A stretch of DNA of 64,000 nucleotides from Chryseobacterium sp. JAH (GTDB taxonomy: Bacteria; Bacteroidota; Bacteroidia; Flavobacteriales; Weeksellaceae), in the NCBI RefSeq assembly GCF_001507335.1, contig NZ_LMAH01000009.1:62001-126000 (forward strand), in the 5' to 3' direction. Below are positions 35,938 through 44,512 of this stretch, in pieces (position 1 is the stretch's first letter; every line of letters begins with the position of its first letter). The notes below the pieces were generated by a model that saw only the letters and a program-made list of their open reading frames with translations, did no database searches and was not told where the DNA came from. The position numbers and the translations under genes are program-made.

Positions 35938-36549
35938 ATGAAAAAAATCTACTTTCTACTTATATCTTTAACCATTATTGTTAGTGGATTTATATTCTAT
36001 GATTTACAATTAAATCATCAATCAACAATTGTTTCAGAAGCTAATGATAAGAAGAAAACACAAATCCCTGAATTATTAATTTTTCAATTTCAACCTTCGT
36101 TGAAAGAAAATACAGAAGTGATTATCAACTTTGAAAAAAAGCATTTAATTTTCAGAACCATTTATCCATTTCTTCCAGAACCGCCACCACCTCCGAGAAA
36201 AGATGGTACCAATGAGCCATTTATTGAAACAAATAAACATCTTCGATCATATTCTTTAAAACTTCAAGATGAAGATTTAAATGATTTAAAAATGATTATC
36301 CGTAAAATCTCAAAGAAAGATCTGGAAAGAATTGAAGGCAAATATATTGATGGAACTTCCTATAATTTCAGCATTCTGTTCTCAAATAAAAATTTAGAAA
36401 ACGGATTTATTGCTCAGGAAAAAACGAAAAATCAGAAAGAACTTGTGCTCGAAATTTTGAATATTCTTGAAAAACCAATCCCTTCGAAGAAAACAAATCT
36501 ATCATTTCTTACTATTATAAAAACAATTAAGAAACCTTCAAGGTTTTGA
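35938..36549 (+). CDS. exported protein of unknown function
   Basis: A 203-residue protein with an N-terminal membrane or signal helix (IYFLLISLTIIVSGFIFY) followed by a proline-rich patch (PEPPPPPRKDG) and a soluble domain. No family is recognised. ATG at 35938 is preferred to an in-frame TTG three codons earlier. The last codons form one arm of the terminator downstream. Confidence 0.55.
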   Translation: MKKIYFLLISLTIIVSGFIFYDLQLNHQSTIVSEANDKKKTQIPELLIFQFQPSLKENTEVIINFEKKHLIFRTIYPFLPEPPPPPRKDGTNEPFIETNKHLRSYSLKLQDEDLNDLKMIIRKISKKDLERIEGKYIDGTSYNFSILFSNKNLENGFIAQEKTKNQKELVLEILNILEKPIPSKKTNLSFLTIIKTIKKPSRF

Positions 36550-36564
36550 AAAACTTGAAGGTTT
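36532..36564. terminator. bidirectional terminator overlapping a stop codon
   Basis: AAACCTTCAAG (36532-36542) and CTTGAAGGTTT (36554-36564) form a perfect 11-bp stem whose first arm and loop contain the end of the plus-strand gene. It lies between two convergent genes. Confidence 0.75.
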
Positions 36565-36572
36565 AAAAATAT

Positions 36573-37445
36573 TTATTTTAAAGAAAACTGATACACATTC
36601 CCACCCGTTTTCTTATCTTTTTCATCGACAATCAACACCGTTTTATCATCAACAAAAACAACTGCTTCTTTCTGTGAATCGTGATTCAATGGTATTTTCT
36701 GAATTTTAGCTGAATTAAAATCATTTGAAGTAAATCCGGAAAGTACATTGATATTTCTATGATTCAATAGAACAATCTGATTTTTAGAATTGATAGTTGC
36801 TGAAGTAATGGCAGCATCGCTGTAACCTCCTTCCAGTTTAAGTTTACCAACCAATTTCGCTTCAAAATCACCTTCTTTATTAGGAATCTGGAAAACCAGA
36901 AAAGTCCCGTCAAAACCTTTGCTTCTGTTTTTGGTGAACAGGTAAAAACTACCGTCTTTCTCTACAAAAGCTTCACAATCGTACAGTAAATTTGATTTTT
37001 TAGGTGGGAATTCAGTTTGGCCTTCATAATGAAACTTCGTCGTTTGAATAACCTTTGTCGACTTCTGAGAATCAGTTTTTAAATCTAATTTTAAAATGGA
37101 AAGATTTTGTCTGTCGTTTTCATTATTTCCGAAATCTCCGATGTATATATTTCCGGCTGCATCTTTTGTAATATCTTCCCAATCGTTGTTTTCAGCGTTT
37201 TCCACCAGAACATCAGCGATTTGCTCGCCCTGTCTGTTCAGTCCGTATACCACATTTTTATTTCCTGCGTCTTCGATGGCCCATATGGTCTTCTGATCCT
37301 GAGAAAGAGCAATTCCAGAAACTTCTTTCAGTTTTTTAGGAAGTGAAAACTCTGTTTTCAAATCGTCTTGTGATTGTGTTACTGAATCCTGAGCTTTTGG
37401 ATTACAGCTTAATAAGATGAAAGCGAATACAACAAGAATGCGCAT
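36573..37445 (-). CDS. lipoprotein with beta-propeller-like repeats
   Basis: A 290-residue protein with a lipoprotein signal (LVVFAFILLSC, cysteine near residue 14). The mature part has repeated strand patterns such as KEVSGIALSQDQKTIWAIED, ITKDAAGNIYIGDFGNN and VVFVDDKTVLIVDEKD, consistent with a six- or seven-bladed beta-propeller. It is cotranscribed with the FUSC gene upstream (4-base gap). The function is unknown. Confidence 0.65.
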   Translation of the reverse strand: MRILVVFAFILLSCNPKAQDSVTQSQDDLKTEFSLPKKLKEVSGIALSQDQKTIWAIEDAGNKNVVYGLNRQGEQIADVLVENAENNDWEDITKDAAGNIYIGDFGNNENDRQNLSILKLDLKTDSQKSTKVIQTTKFHYEGQTEFPPKKSNLLYDCEAFVEKDGSFYLFTKNRSKGFDGTFLVFQIPNKEGDFEAKLVGKLKLEGGYSDAAITSATINSKNQIVLLNHRNINVLSGFTSNDFNSAKIQKIPLNHDSQKEAVVFVDDKTVLIVDEKDKKTGGNVYQFSLK

Positions 37446-37449
37446 AATT

Positions 37450-38529
37450 TTATTTTTTAAATTTTTTAAACTGAAAAAAAGAATATCTTATATTTTTCTC
37501 CAGTTGATTGATGATCTGTTGATGATGCAGAAGAAATCCTGCTCCCAACCCCATTAAACTTCCGATAACCGTATCAAGCAGTCTCGCCTCCATAAGATTT
37601 CCAACATGATGATGAATGGGACTTCCTGCTTCTACCAAAAGTAAAGTGAGTGGTGTTAGAAATATAACGGCCAAACCGTAATTTCTTACAATCATCAATT
37701 CTACAATGAACTGTAAAACTACAATAATTCCTATCATTATAATCTTTTCGGGATCAAAAAGTAAAATTAGCCAAGCTAGACCGAGACCAATGAAAGTTCC
37801 GAAGATTCTGTGCATATTTCTTTGTCGAACATGCTCGAAATTCCTTCCCTGAATAATGGCAACGGTAGAAATAGAAATCCAATAGGTATTTTGAAATTTT
37901 AAAAGATGACCGACAATTAAAGTCAGCATCATAATCAAACCGATAATCGTACTTTCAACAAACTTGGTATATCTTTTCTTTTTAAAAACTCTTCGGGGAA
38001 CAGTCACCACTTCGCTTTTTTCCACAAAAACGGAATAAATAAAAGCCAGTGAACATGATAAAATGGCTCCCATTGCGACCAATCCAACTCTTGTCGGAAT
38101 CATTTCCAAATCAAACTGAAAAGTGCTTGCCATCGCCGCAAGCATGATGAAGAAAAAATTTCCAGGCGGCGGAATTTTAAAATAAGAAGTAATAAAATGT
38201 GACAGAAAAGAAACAATCCCAAAGGACAGCGCTGCCATATAAATATTAAAACTAAAAAAAAGACTGATGGTAAAGGAAAAGATAATTCCGAAAGCACATA
38301 CCGCCATATGAATCATTCGCTGACTGATGGGCGCTGTGGTAAAATACAAGATTGTCAAAGCTCCCAAACTCGAAAGACTGCCATAATTTGGTTTTCCGGA
38401 AAACCAACCCAACAATAGTGGTGTGCCAATACACAAAGCCGCAAGAAACGGAAAATGCCATTTCCTCTCTGTTTTTTTGATTTCAATCAGATATTGAAAT
38501 CGGTTTCGTGCGGCATGATTCGTTTTCAT
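37450..38529 (-). CDS. FUSC-family membrane protein
   Basis: A 359-residue membrane protein with about nine to ten hydrophobic helices and FUSC/aromatic-acid-exporter-type features: paired membrane segments (first about residues 25-165, second about 195-335) and RNFEHVRQRNMHRIFGTFIG between them, plus MEARLLDTVIGSLMGLGAGF near the end. It starts immediately after the mazG stop (adjacent bases), so it is probably cotranscribed with mazG. The substrate is unknown. Confidence 0.8.
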   Translation of the reverse strand: MKTNHAARNRFQYLIEIKKTERKWHFPFLAALCIGTPLLLGWFSGKPNYGSLSSLGALTILYFTTAPISQRMIHMAVCAFGIIFSFTISLFFSFNIYMAALSFGIVSFLSHFITSYFKIPPPGNFFFIMLAAMASTFQFDLEMIPTRVGLVAMGAILSCSLAFIYSVFVEKSEVVTVPRRVFKKKRYTKFVESTIIGLIMMLTLIVGHLLKFQNTYWISISTVAIIQGRNFEHVRQRNMHRIFGTFIGLGLAWLILLFDPEKIIMIGIIVVLQFIVELMIVRNYGLAVIFLTPLTLLLVEAGSPIHHHVGNLMEARLLDTVIGSLMGLGAGFLLHHQQIINQLEKNIRYSFFQFKKFKK

Positions 38530-39297
38530 CTAGTCAAAATGTTTTGCTTTTTCCCAGAGAACATCCATTTCTTCAAGAGACATTTCTCCCAATTTTAAAT
38601 TTTCTTGCAAAGCTAAATTTTCCATCTTCTGAAATCTAGAAATAAACTTCAGATTAGTTCGTTCCAATGCTGAATCCGGATTTAAACCAGAAATTCTCGC
38701 ATAATTGATCAATGAGAAAAATACATCTCCCAATTCCTGTTCTTTTTTATCTGAATCGGTTTCATCATGAAATTCCTGAATTTCTTCATCTACTTTTTTC
38801 CACGCATCTTCCGCATCGTGAAATTCAAAACCAATTCCTTTTACTTTATCCTGAATTCTGTAGGCTTTTACCATACTTGGTAAACCTTTCGGAACGCCAC
38901 CCAAAATCGATGTATTTCCTTCTTTAAGCTTCAGTTTCTCCCAATTCTGCTTAACTTCTTCTTCATCTTTCACTTCGATATCACCGTAAATATGAGGATG
39001 ACGAAAGATCAGTTTTTCATTTAATGAATTAATGACATCAGCAATATCAAAACTTTCTTTCTCCGAACCTATTTTGGCATAAAAAACCAAATGCAGAAGT
39101 ACATCACCCAATTCTTTTTTAATTTCGGTTAAATCTTCCTGCAAAAGCGCATCTGAAAGTTCATATGTTTCTTCCAACGTCAAATGACGAAGGGTCTGAA
39201 GTGTCTGTTTCTGATCCCACGGACATTTTTCACGAAGGTCATCCATAATATCCAAAAGTCTTCCAAAAGCTTCGAGTTTTTCCTGTCTGGTGTTCAT
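38530..39297 (-). CDS. mazG: nucleoside triphosphate pyrophosphohydrolase MazG
   Basis: A 255-residue protein that hydrolyses nucleoside triphosphates to the monophosphates. Two MazG-fold modules are visible: CPWDQKQTLQTLRHLTLEET with EIKKELGDVLLHLVFYAKIG, and KKEQELGDVFFSLINYAR. The start is set at ATG 39297. An in-frame ATG at 39318 is excluded because the -7 box at 39320-39327 would place the transcription start at or after it. Confidence 0.92.
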   Translation of the reverse strand: MNTRQEKLEAFGRLLDIMDDLREKCPWDQKQTLQTLRHLTLEETYELSDALLQEDLTEIKKELGDVLLHLVFYAKIGSEKESFDIADVINSLNEKLIFRHPHIYGDIEVKDEEEVKQNWEKLKLKEGNTSILGGVPKGLPSMVKAYRIQDKVKGIGFEFHDAEDAWKKVDEEIQEFHDETDSDKKEQELGDVFFSLINYARISGLNPDSALERTNLKFISRFQKMENLALQENLKLGEMSLEEMDVLWEKAKHFD

Positions 39298-39319
39298 AAT
39301 TTGAGTGTTGAAATTCATG

Positions 39320-39327
39320 CAAATTTA
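39320..39327 (-). promoter_or_regulatory. -7 box (TAAATTTG) of mazG
   Basis: On the minus strand TAAATTTG lies 22 bases upstream of the ATG at 39297 and rules out the ATG at 39318. Confidence 0.55.
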
Positions 39328-39339
39328 AGGTAAATCTTT

Positions 39340-39520
39340 ATTAGTTCTTTTGTCTTGAAATAAAAGAACCAAAAGTTCAAGACTTGGAAACTTCCGCTAA
39401 AAATTAAAAGCCAATCCTAAAATTCCCAAAACTTGCGCGAATTCTAAATCAATTCTTCAGTTCAAAATTGATGTCGCGCTTCAAACAGTGGATTTTTTTT
39501 AACGGATTAACTTTTAATTT
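39340..39520. repeat. candidate dispersed intergenic repeat
   Basis: A gene-free stretch of about 320 bases separates mazG from the DUF5606 gene. Inverted arms GTTCTTTT (39344-39351)/AAAAGAAC (39362-39369) and GCGCGA (39435-39440)/TCGCGC (39474-39479) are present. The wording (AAAAGAACCAAAAGTTCAAG) is reminiscent of dispersed repeats in Bacteroidota. No ORF or promoter was recognised in the middle. Confidence 0.5.
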
Positions 39521-39570
39521 TTTTAACGCTCCATTTTCCTAGGTCAATTTTTTTAGCCCAAAAACAAAAA

Positions 39571-39594
39571 AACCTCATCATTGCTGATAAGGTT
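39571..39594 (-). terminator. intrinsic terminator after the DUF5606 gene
   Basis: AACCTCATCA and TGATAAGGTT form a 10-bp stem with one mismatch and a 4-base loop. Read on the minus strand it is followed by T-rich sequence. It lies 25 bases beyond the DUF5606 stop. Confidence 0.8.
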
Positions 39595-39618
39595 TTGTAT
39601 AAATTCAGATAAAATTAA

Positions 39619-40182
39619 TTATCCCATTTTTCTGTGTGTACTTTTTGTAGCTGCTTTTGCTCCTGTACTCGCTTTCACTTTTGGAGTTGCTGGCTTATCC
39701 GCTTTTGGAGCTGCCTTTTTAGGAGCTGCTTTTTCTGCAGTGATTTCTCCTTCTGCGCTTTCTCCTTCTACAGTTTCTGGCTCAGCTTTTACGAAGCTTT
39801 CCGGAGTAATATATCCTGCTTTGTGTAGGATATTGTACCATTGCGCTAATTTTTTGATATCAGAAAAATATACTCTCTCTGTATCATAGTTTGGAAGTGA
39901 AGCTCCCATAAACTCTTTCAACTCCTCTTCAGTAGATTTGTGAGAAATTGTTTCTTTGTACTCGTAGTTTTTAGCAATATTTTCAAAAACTTCAAACAAA
40001 GGAACTTCTTTATCAAATGTAAACATTGCGATATTATCCAACAAGCTCACCTGACTTGAGTTACCGATGCTCACTTTCTTTTTTGTAGTAACGTCTTCAA
40101 TAATAAATCCGTTTTTCAATTGCGAAACTAATTTGTAAAGACCTGGTTTACCAGAAATCGAAATTATTTTTTCTAACAGCAT
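39619..40182 (-). CDS. DUF5606-type protein with basic Ala/Lys tail
   Basis: A 187-residue protein. The first about 130 residues form a conserved Bacteroidota domain (EKIISISGKPGLYKLVSQLK; YEYKETISHKSTEEELKEF). The last 50 residues are an Ala/Pro/Lys-rich low-complexity tail (EKAAPKKAAPKADKPATP) resembling histone-H1-like nucleic-acid-binding tails. Its neighbours are def and ruvX. The function is unknown. Confidence 0.8.
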   Translation of the reverse strand: MLLEKIISISGKPGLYKLVSQLKNGFIIEDVTTKKKVSIGNSSQVSLLDNIAMFTFDKEVPLFEVFENIAKNYEYKETISHKSTEEELKEFMGASLPNYDTERVYFSDIKKLAQWYNILHKAGYITPESFVKAEPETVEGESAEGEITAEKAAPKKAAPKADKPATPKVKASTGAKAATKSTHRKMG

Positions 40183-40258
40183 AATCTTATTTTTTTAAAA
40201 TTTTTAGCAATCTGCTCAAGACAAACTGCAGTTTATTATTTATTTATTTTCTCTCTTA

Positions 40259-40831
40259 TTATTTTGGAAACCTCATTTTATAGTTGATGGCTACATCACC
40301 CTGAGAAATTTTCACCAATTTACCTTTTACCAGCTTCTTCTTTAAAGAACTCAAATGGTCGGTAAACAACGTACCTTCAATATGGTCATATTCATGCTGA
40401 ATTACGCGGGCTCTAATATCGGAAAAAGTTTCTTTATGCTTAACAAAATTTTCGTCATAATATTCTATAACGATTGTACTTTTTCTTTTTACATCTTCTC
40501 TTACATCAGGAATCGAAAGACAGCCCTCATTAAATTTCCACTCTTCACCTGACTCTTCAAGAATCTGAGCATTGATGAATACTTTTTTAAAATCCTTCAG
40601 CTCTTCAGCAATATCTTCATAATCTTCATCTTCTGCCAAAGGAGTCACATCTACTATAAACAGACGGATATCTAAACCTATCTGTGGCGCTGCAAGACCA
40701 ATACCGTTGGCACTATACATCGTTTCAAACATATTGTCGATGAGCTCCTGCAGACCAGGATAATCTTTCTCTATATCTTTTCCTACTTTTCTCAAAACAG
40801 GATCTCCAAAGGCTCTAATTGGTAAAATCAT
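40259..40831 (-). CDS. def: peptide deformylase
   Basis: A 190-residue metalloenzyme that removes formyl groups from new proteins. All three family motifs are present: GIGLAAPQIG (residues 43-52), EGCLSIP and the metal-binding QHEYDHIEG. Its start overlaps the ruvX stop by 4 bases (translational coupling). Confidence 0.95.
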   Translation of the reverse strand: MILPIRAFGDPVLRKVGKDIEKDYPGLQELIDNMFETMYSANGIGLAAPQIGLDIRLFIVDVTPLAEDEDYEDIAEELKDFKKVFINAQILEESGEEWKFNEGCLSIPDVREDVKRKSTIVIEYYDENFVKHKETFSDIRARVIQHEYDHIEGTLFTDHLSSLKKKLVKGKLVKISQGDVAINYKMRFPK

Positions 40832-41244
40832 CTTGTTCTTTGTTCTAAAAAATTCTGCAATATGATGGTTGCACTTACTTTATCTATTAATCCTTTCTCC
40901 TGTCTCTGTTTTTTACTTTTCCCACTTTGGGAGATAAAAAACGAGGCCATTTTTGACGTAAACCGCTCATCCAAACGATGAACCTGAATGTTGGGAAATT
41001 CAATTTTGAAACTTTCTATAAATTTCAAAATATCTGTTTCCACTTCAGAAAGATTCCCCTTTAAATCTGTCGGAAGACCTACAACAATGTCTTCTACCTT
41101 GTTTTCATTGAAATATTTCTTCAAAAATTCCATTAAAAACTTTGTTTCTACAGTCTTCAGTGCACTGGCAATAATCCTCATATCATCGGTTACTGCAAGG
41201 CCACAACGAGCCTTTCCGTAGTCTATCGCAAGGATTTGTCCCAT
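40828..41244 (-). CDS. ruvX: putative pre-16S rRNA nuclease / Holliday junction resolvase-like protein
   Basis: A 138-residue RuvX/YqgF-family protein with the RNase H-like start ILAIDYGKARCGLAVTD, the middle VVGLPTDLKGN, and DERFTSKMA near residue 95, which holds conserved acidic residues. The family is linked to 16S rRNA maturation. Its 3' end overlaps the def start by 4 bases. A -7 box lies 8 bases upstream of the ATG. Confidence 0.92.
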   Translation of the reverse strand: MGQILAIDYGKARCGLAVTDDMRIIASALKTVETKFLMEFLKKYFNENKVEDIVVGLPTDLKGNLSEVETDILKFIESFKIEFPNIQVHRLDERFTSKMASFFISQSGKSKKQRQEKGLIDKVSATIILQNFLEQRTR

Positions 41245-41251
41245 AAGTCTG

Positions 41252-41259
41252 CAAATTTA
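41252..41259 (-). promoter_or_regulatory. -7 box (TAAATTTG) of ruvX-def
   Basis: On the minus strand TAAATTTG ends only 7 bases before the ruvX ATG, implying a very short or nearly leaderless transcript. Confidence 0.55.
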
Positions 41260-41358
41260 AGAAATTTTAATGATTTTATTCATAACGCAGTTTTTTTTAT
41301 AAAATGATGTGACTTTCCACGTTTTTTTTTATAATTTTATTTAACCAAACTCAAAACT

Positions 41359-41841
41359 ATGAAGAAACTCATCCTAGTAAGACATGCAAAAAGTGATTGG
41401 CCGGAAGAAATGGAAGATTTTGACAGACCATTGGCAGACAAAGGTTTACAAGACGCACTGAAAATGTCTAAGTTTTTAAAAAGTCAAAATATCCTGATTG
41501 ATCAATTCGTGTCTAGTCCTGCGGTGAGAGCACTCAGTACATGCAAAGTTTTCAACCAAACGTATCGTTTAGATTGGACGACAAATGCTAAATTATACAA
41601 TCCTTCGGAAAATAATTTCAATTCTGTCATTTACGATCTGGATGATCAGGTCAATTCAGTAGCCTTGTTTTCGCACAATAACGGAATTTCAAATTTTGCC
41701 AACTACATTACCGACAACATTTTCCATTTTTCAACATGTGGTGTCGCAGGTTTTGAAATCGATTGCAACTCGTGGTCTGAATTTGATGGTGCTAGGAAAA
41801 AGTTTTTGTTTTATTATGAGCCTAATAAAATTCAGTTCTAG
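41359..41841 (+). CDS. SixA-like histidine phosphatase
   Basis: A 160-residue protein of the histidine phosphatase superfamily. The catalytic RHG-type motif appears as LVRHAKSDW (His9), with a second His in LFSHNNGISNF and an arginine in SSPAVRALST. This resembles SixA-type phosphohistidine phosphatases. It is divergent from ruvX and followed after 9 bases by a small membrane-protein gene. Confidence 0.82.
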   Translation: MKKLILVRHAKSDWPEEMEDFDRPLADKGLQDALKMSKFLKSQNILIDQFVSSPAVRALSTCKVFNQTYRLDWTTNAKLYNPSENNFNSVIYDLDDQVNSVALFSHNNGISNFANYITDNIFHFSTCGVAGFEIDCNSWSEFDGARKKFLFYYEPNKIQF

Positions 41842-41850
41842 GATCTTAAA

Positions 41851-42129
41851 ATGAAAAACATACTTAACATCTTTATTCTTTTATTCAGTATTTTTTGCCT
41901 GGGATATATGTTGTTTATGGTTTATTATAGTTTAGGTTTTTTAGTTAAAATTGAGTTGGTCAACGTTGTTGCAGAACTTCTGACCATTCCCATAATTATA
42001 GGAATGATTTTCTTGTTCTTTTTTAATCTGTTTATTTTAATTAAAAATAAATTCAGATCGGTATCCGTTAATCTTTTGAGTTTATGTGTTCAGCTAGGAT
42101 GTTTTCTAGTAATGTTTTTGGCAGATTAA
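41851..42129 (+). CDS. small three-helix membrane protein
   Basis: A 92-residue hydrophobic protein with three predicted helices (about residues 5-25, 38-60 and 70-90). There are no family motifs. It is probably cotranscribed with the SixA-like gene (9-base gap), and a bidirectional terminator follows. Confidence 0.55.
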   Translation: MKNILNIFILLFSIFCLGYMLFMVYYSLGFLVKIELVNVVAELLTIPIIIGMIFLFFFNLFILIKNKFRSVSVNLLSLCVQLGCFLVMFLAD

Positions 42130-42151
42130 TAGATACAATAGCTTTATAAAT

Positions 42152-42178
42152 AAAAAACGGACTAAAAGCCCGTTTTTT
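42152..42178. terminator. bidirectional intrinsic terminator
   Basis: AAAAAACGG (42152-42160) pairs with CCGTTTTTT (42170-42178) across a 9-base loop. A-rich and T-rich flanks on both sides make it usable for the plus-strand and the minus-strand convergent genes. Confidence 0.85.
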
Positions 42179-42201
42179 ATTAGTTTTATTTCTAAACTTA
42201 A

Positions 42202-43743
42202 TTATTTCCTTTTTAACTCCAGATCATCAAAATCAAAACTGAAATCTGTGATATCAGAAATGGCTTTCATCTTTGCAGATTCTGCCTTCCCGTTTTCATC
42301 GAAGCTGAAAATAATGTAAGCATCGGCATCGTAGCTTCGGTCATCCCATTTAATGATAAAAGAATTGTTTGAATAAGGAAGCAATTCTCCTTTCAATCTC
42401 GGAGAATTTTTACATAAAATTCTGTAGGTATTTCCCTGCTGAACAATTTCTACATCCCCAAACCAGACATCATTATATTTCCCGACAAACTGCTCGGTTT
42501 TTGGCTGAAGGTTTTTATCTTTTTTAAATGCAACTGACTTTGCGAAAGCATCTTTCTTTTGTTTTTCGTATTCTGCATTGGCTTTAGACATTCTGTCGCC
42601 ATAGGTTTTCAGCCAGTTTCTGTCGGCAATGCCTAAATAAGAATCTTTTACAGTATTAGTAATTGTATTGAATGCTGCTCCAGACTGCTGATTGGTCAAC
42701 ACCACAATTCCTAATTTCATATCCGGAATTAAGGTAAACTGAGTTACGGTTCCGATCAATCCGCCTGTATGCTGAACCTGTTTATGACCTTTTACATCAC
42801 TTAAAAACCATCCCAATCCATAACCATAAAAACCTGTATCATAAGGATTCTTCATCGCAACCGGACTTGCAATTTGCAAATTCCAAAGCTGCATAATCTG
42901 TTTGTCTGAAACTAATTTCTTTCCATCTTTAGTTGTAAATCCGTTGAGAAGAAATTCGGCCCATGTTGTCATATCTTTGATATTGCTCATAATTCCTCCG
43001 GCTGCGTTGGCTGTTTCATTCCAGTCGTGAGGAACAGCGATCACTTTTCCGTCTGCAGGTGCATGCGCATCGATTTTATTGGCAACAGCTTTTGCTCTGT
43101 TGTAACTTCCGAAACTTGCATTCATTCCCACAGGTTTCATAATTCTCTGCTCAATAAATTCTGCCCAACTTAATCCGGAAACTCTGTGAATTACTTCTCC
43201 GGCAACGATAAACATGACATTATTATAATCTAAAGTTGTTCTGAAAGGATTTTCGGGTTTTAAATATCTTACGTTATGGACAATGTCGTTCACTGTTAAG
43301 CTTCCACCTTCGGGAAAGAACATTAAATCGCCTTGTCCCAAACCTAATCCGGCTCTGTGTGTAACTAAATCTTTGATTGTGACATTTTGAGAAACATAAG
43401 CATCATTCATCTGAAATTCAGGAATATATTTTGAAACTTTATCATCCCAGTTCAATTTTCCTTCATCTGCCAAAATTGCTAAAGCGGTACACGTAAATGC
43501 CTTTGAATTGGAAGCAATTCCTACCAAAGTAGTATCGTCCATTGGCTGCTTAGACGTCAAAGACCGTACTCCAAAACCTTTTGAATAAATGATTTTACCG
43601 TCTTTGATTACACCAACCGACATTCCCGGAACATCGAAAGTTTTTAAAGTATTTTGAATGAGTTCATCCAGTTTTTTTTCTTCGACCTGCGCAAACGAGA
43701 TAAAAGAGACAAGAACAAAGAATAGAGATAGCTTTTGCTTCAT
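42202..43743 (-). CDS. serine hydrolase of the beta-lactamase/AmpC fold
   Basis: A 513-residue exported protein starting at ATG 43743 (signal peptide MKQKLSLFFVLVSFISFAQ). The catalytic SNSK motif is at residues 78-81, a YNN-type second motif lies in DYNNVMFIVAGE, and HTGG is present (third motif). The C-terminal part (about 415-513) is a beta-rich DUF3471-like domain. Family members include esterases and D-amino-acid-processing peptidases; the substrate is not predictable here. Confidence 0.85.
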   Translation of the reverse strand: MKQKLSLFFVLVSFISFAQVEEKKLDELIQNTLKTFDVPGMSVGVIKDGKIIYSKGFGVRSLTSKQPMDDTTLVGIASNSKAFTCTALAILADEGKLNWDDKVSKYIPEFQMNDAYVSQNVTIKDLVTHRAGLGLGQGDLMFFPEGGSLTVNDIVHNVRYLKPENPFRTTLDYNNVMFIVAGEVIHRVSGLSWAEFIEQRIMKPVGMNASFGSYNRAKAVANKIDAHAPADGKVIAVPHDWNETANAAGGIMSNIKDMTTWAEFLLNGFTTKDGKKLVSDKQIMQLWNLQIASPVAMKNPYDTGFYGYGLGWFLSDVKGHKQVQHTGGLIGTVTQFTLIPDMKLGIVVLTNQQSGAAFNTITNTVKDSYLGIADRNWLKTYGDRMSKANAEYEKQKKDAFAKSVAFKKDKNLQPKTEQFVGKYNDVWFGDVEIVQQGNTYRILCKNSPRLKGELLPYSNNSFIIKWDDRSYDADAYIIFSFDENGKAESAKMKAISDITDFSFDFDDLELKRK

Positions 43744-43785
43744 TTTTTTAATTTTTCCAAAGTTAATCAATTCGGGATTATTGAG

Positions 43786-43793
43786 TAAATTTG
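43786..43793 (+). promoter_or_regulatory. -7 box (TAAATTTG) of the YfcE-like gene
   Basis: Exact TAnnTTTG match 26 bases upstream of the ATG at 43820. Confidence 0.5.
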
Positions 43794-43819
43794 CTTTTTA
43801 AAGAAATTCTTGTTCACCG

Positions 43820-44317
43820 ATGACCAAAATCCTACTACTCTCCGATTCCCATTCATACATTGATGAAAGAATTTTAGATTATGCAAAACATGCTGATGAA
43901 ATTTGGCATTGTGGTGACTTTGGAAGTTTTGAAATCATTGAACAACTTGAAAAAATAAAACCTCTTAAAGGGGTTTGGGGAAATATTGATGGTGCTAAAA
44001 TACGTTCTGAGTTTCCTGAAGTTAACCGTTTTTTCTGCGAAAAAGTGGAAGTTTTAATGATTCACATCGGCGGCTATCCCGGAAAATACACACCGTTAAC
44101 TCACAAAGAAATTTCAGAGAAAGCACCGAAGTTATTTATTTCCGGGCATTCTCACATTTTGAAGGCTATGTATGATCGGAAAAATAATCTTTTACATTTA
44201 AATCCGGGAGCTTGCGGAAAACAGGGATGGCATAAAATGAGAACGATGATGCGTTTTGTGATTGATGGAGAGGAAATAAAAGATTTGGAAGTGATTGAGT
44301 TGGGAGCGAAAGTTTGA
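43820..44317 (+). CDS. YfcE/MJ0936-type metallophosphoesterase
   Basis: A 165-residue phosphodiesterase with the compact family motif set LLSDSHSYID, WHCGDFGS, GNIDG, MIHIGGYPG, GHSH and LNPGACG. This fits the MJ0936/YfcE family of phosphodiesterases. It is divergent from the serine hydrolase gene. Confidence 0.88.
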   Translation: MTKILLLSDSHSYIDERILDYAKHADEIWHCGDFGSFEIIEQLEKIKPLKGVWGNIDGAKIRSEFPEVNRFFCEKVEVLMIHIGGYPGKYTPLTHKEISEKAPKLFISGHSHILKAMYDRKNNLLHLNPGACGKQGWHKMRTMMRFVIDGEEIKDLEVIELGAKV

Positions 44318-44410
44318 GATTTTTCAGTTTAAACTTTTTTTTAAGTAAGTTGAGACATCCATTGATTTTCTTTAATAAACTTACCTTCTTAACTGTTCTT
44401 TATTAAAAAA

Positions 44411-44438
44411 GGATTGCTTCGTTTCTCGCAATGACAAA
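44411..44438 (+). repeat. dispersed repeat unit A
   Basis: The word GATTGCTTCGTTTCTCGCAATGAC is of the type recalled as an intergenic repeat in many Bacteroidota; its reverse complement begins GTCATTGCGAG. It lies in a 380-base gene-free interval between the YfcE-like and Smr genes. Confidence 0.55.
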
Positions 44439-44451
44439 TAGATGTAATATG

Positions 44452-44510
44452 GGATTCCCCTACTCTGGAGGGGTGGCGAAAATTCTGAAAGAATTTTTGA
44501 CGGAGTGGTT
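44452..44510 (+). repeat. dispersed repeat unit B with two internal hairpins
   Basis: The unit contains CCCCT...AGGGG and AAAATTC...GAATTTT inverted arms. The layout (TGGAGGGGTGGCGAAAATTC, then GACGGAGTGG) is of the kind recalled as dispersed repeats in Bacteroidota. Confidence 0.55.
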
Positions 44511-44512
44511 CT

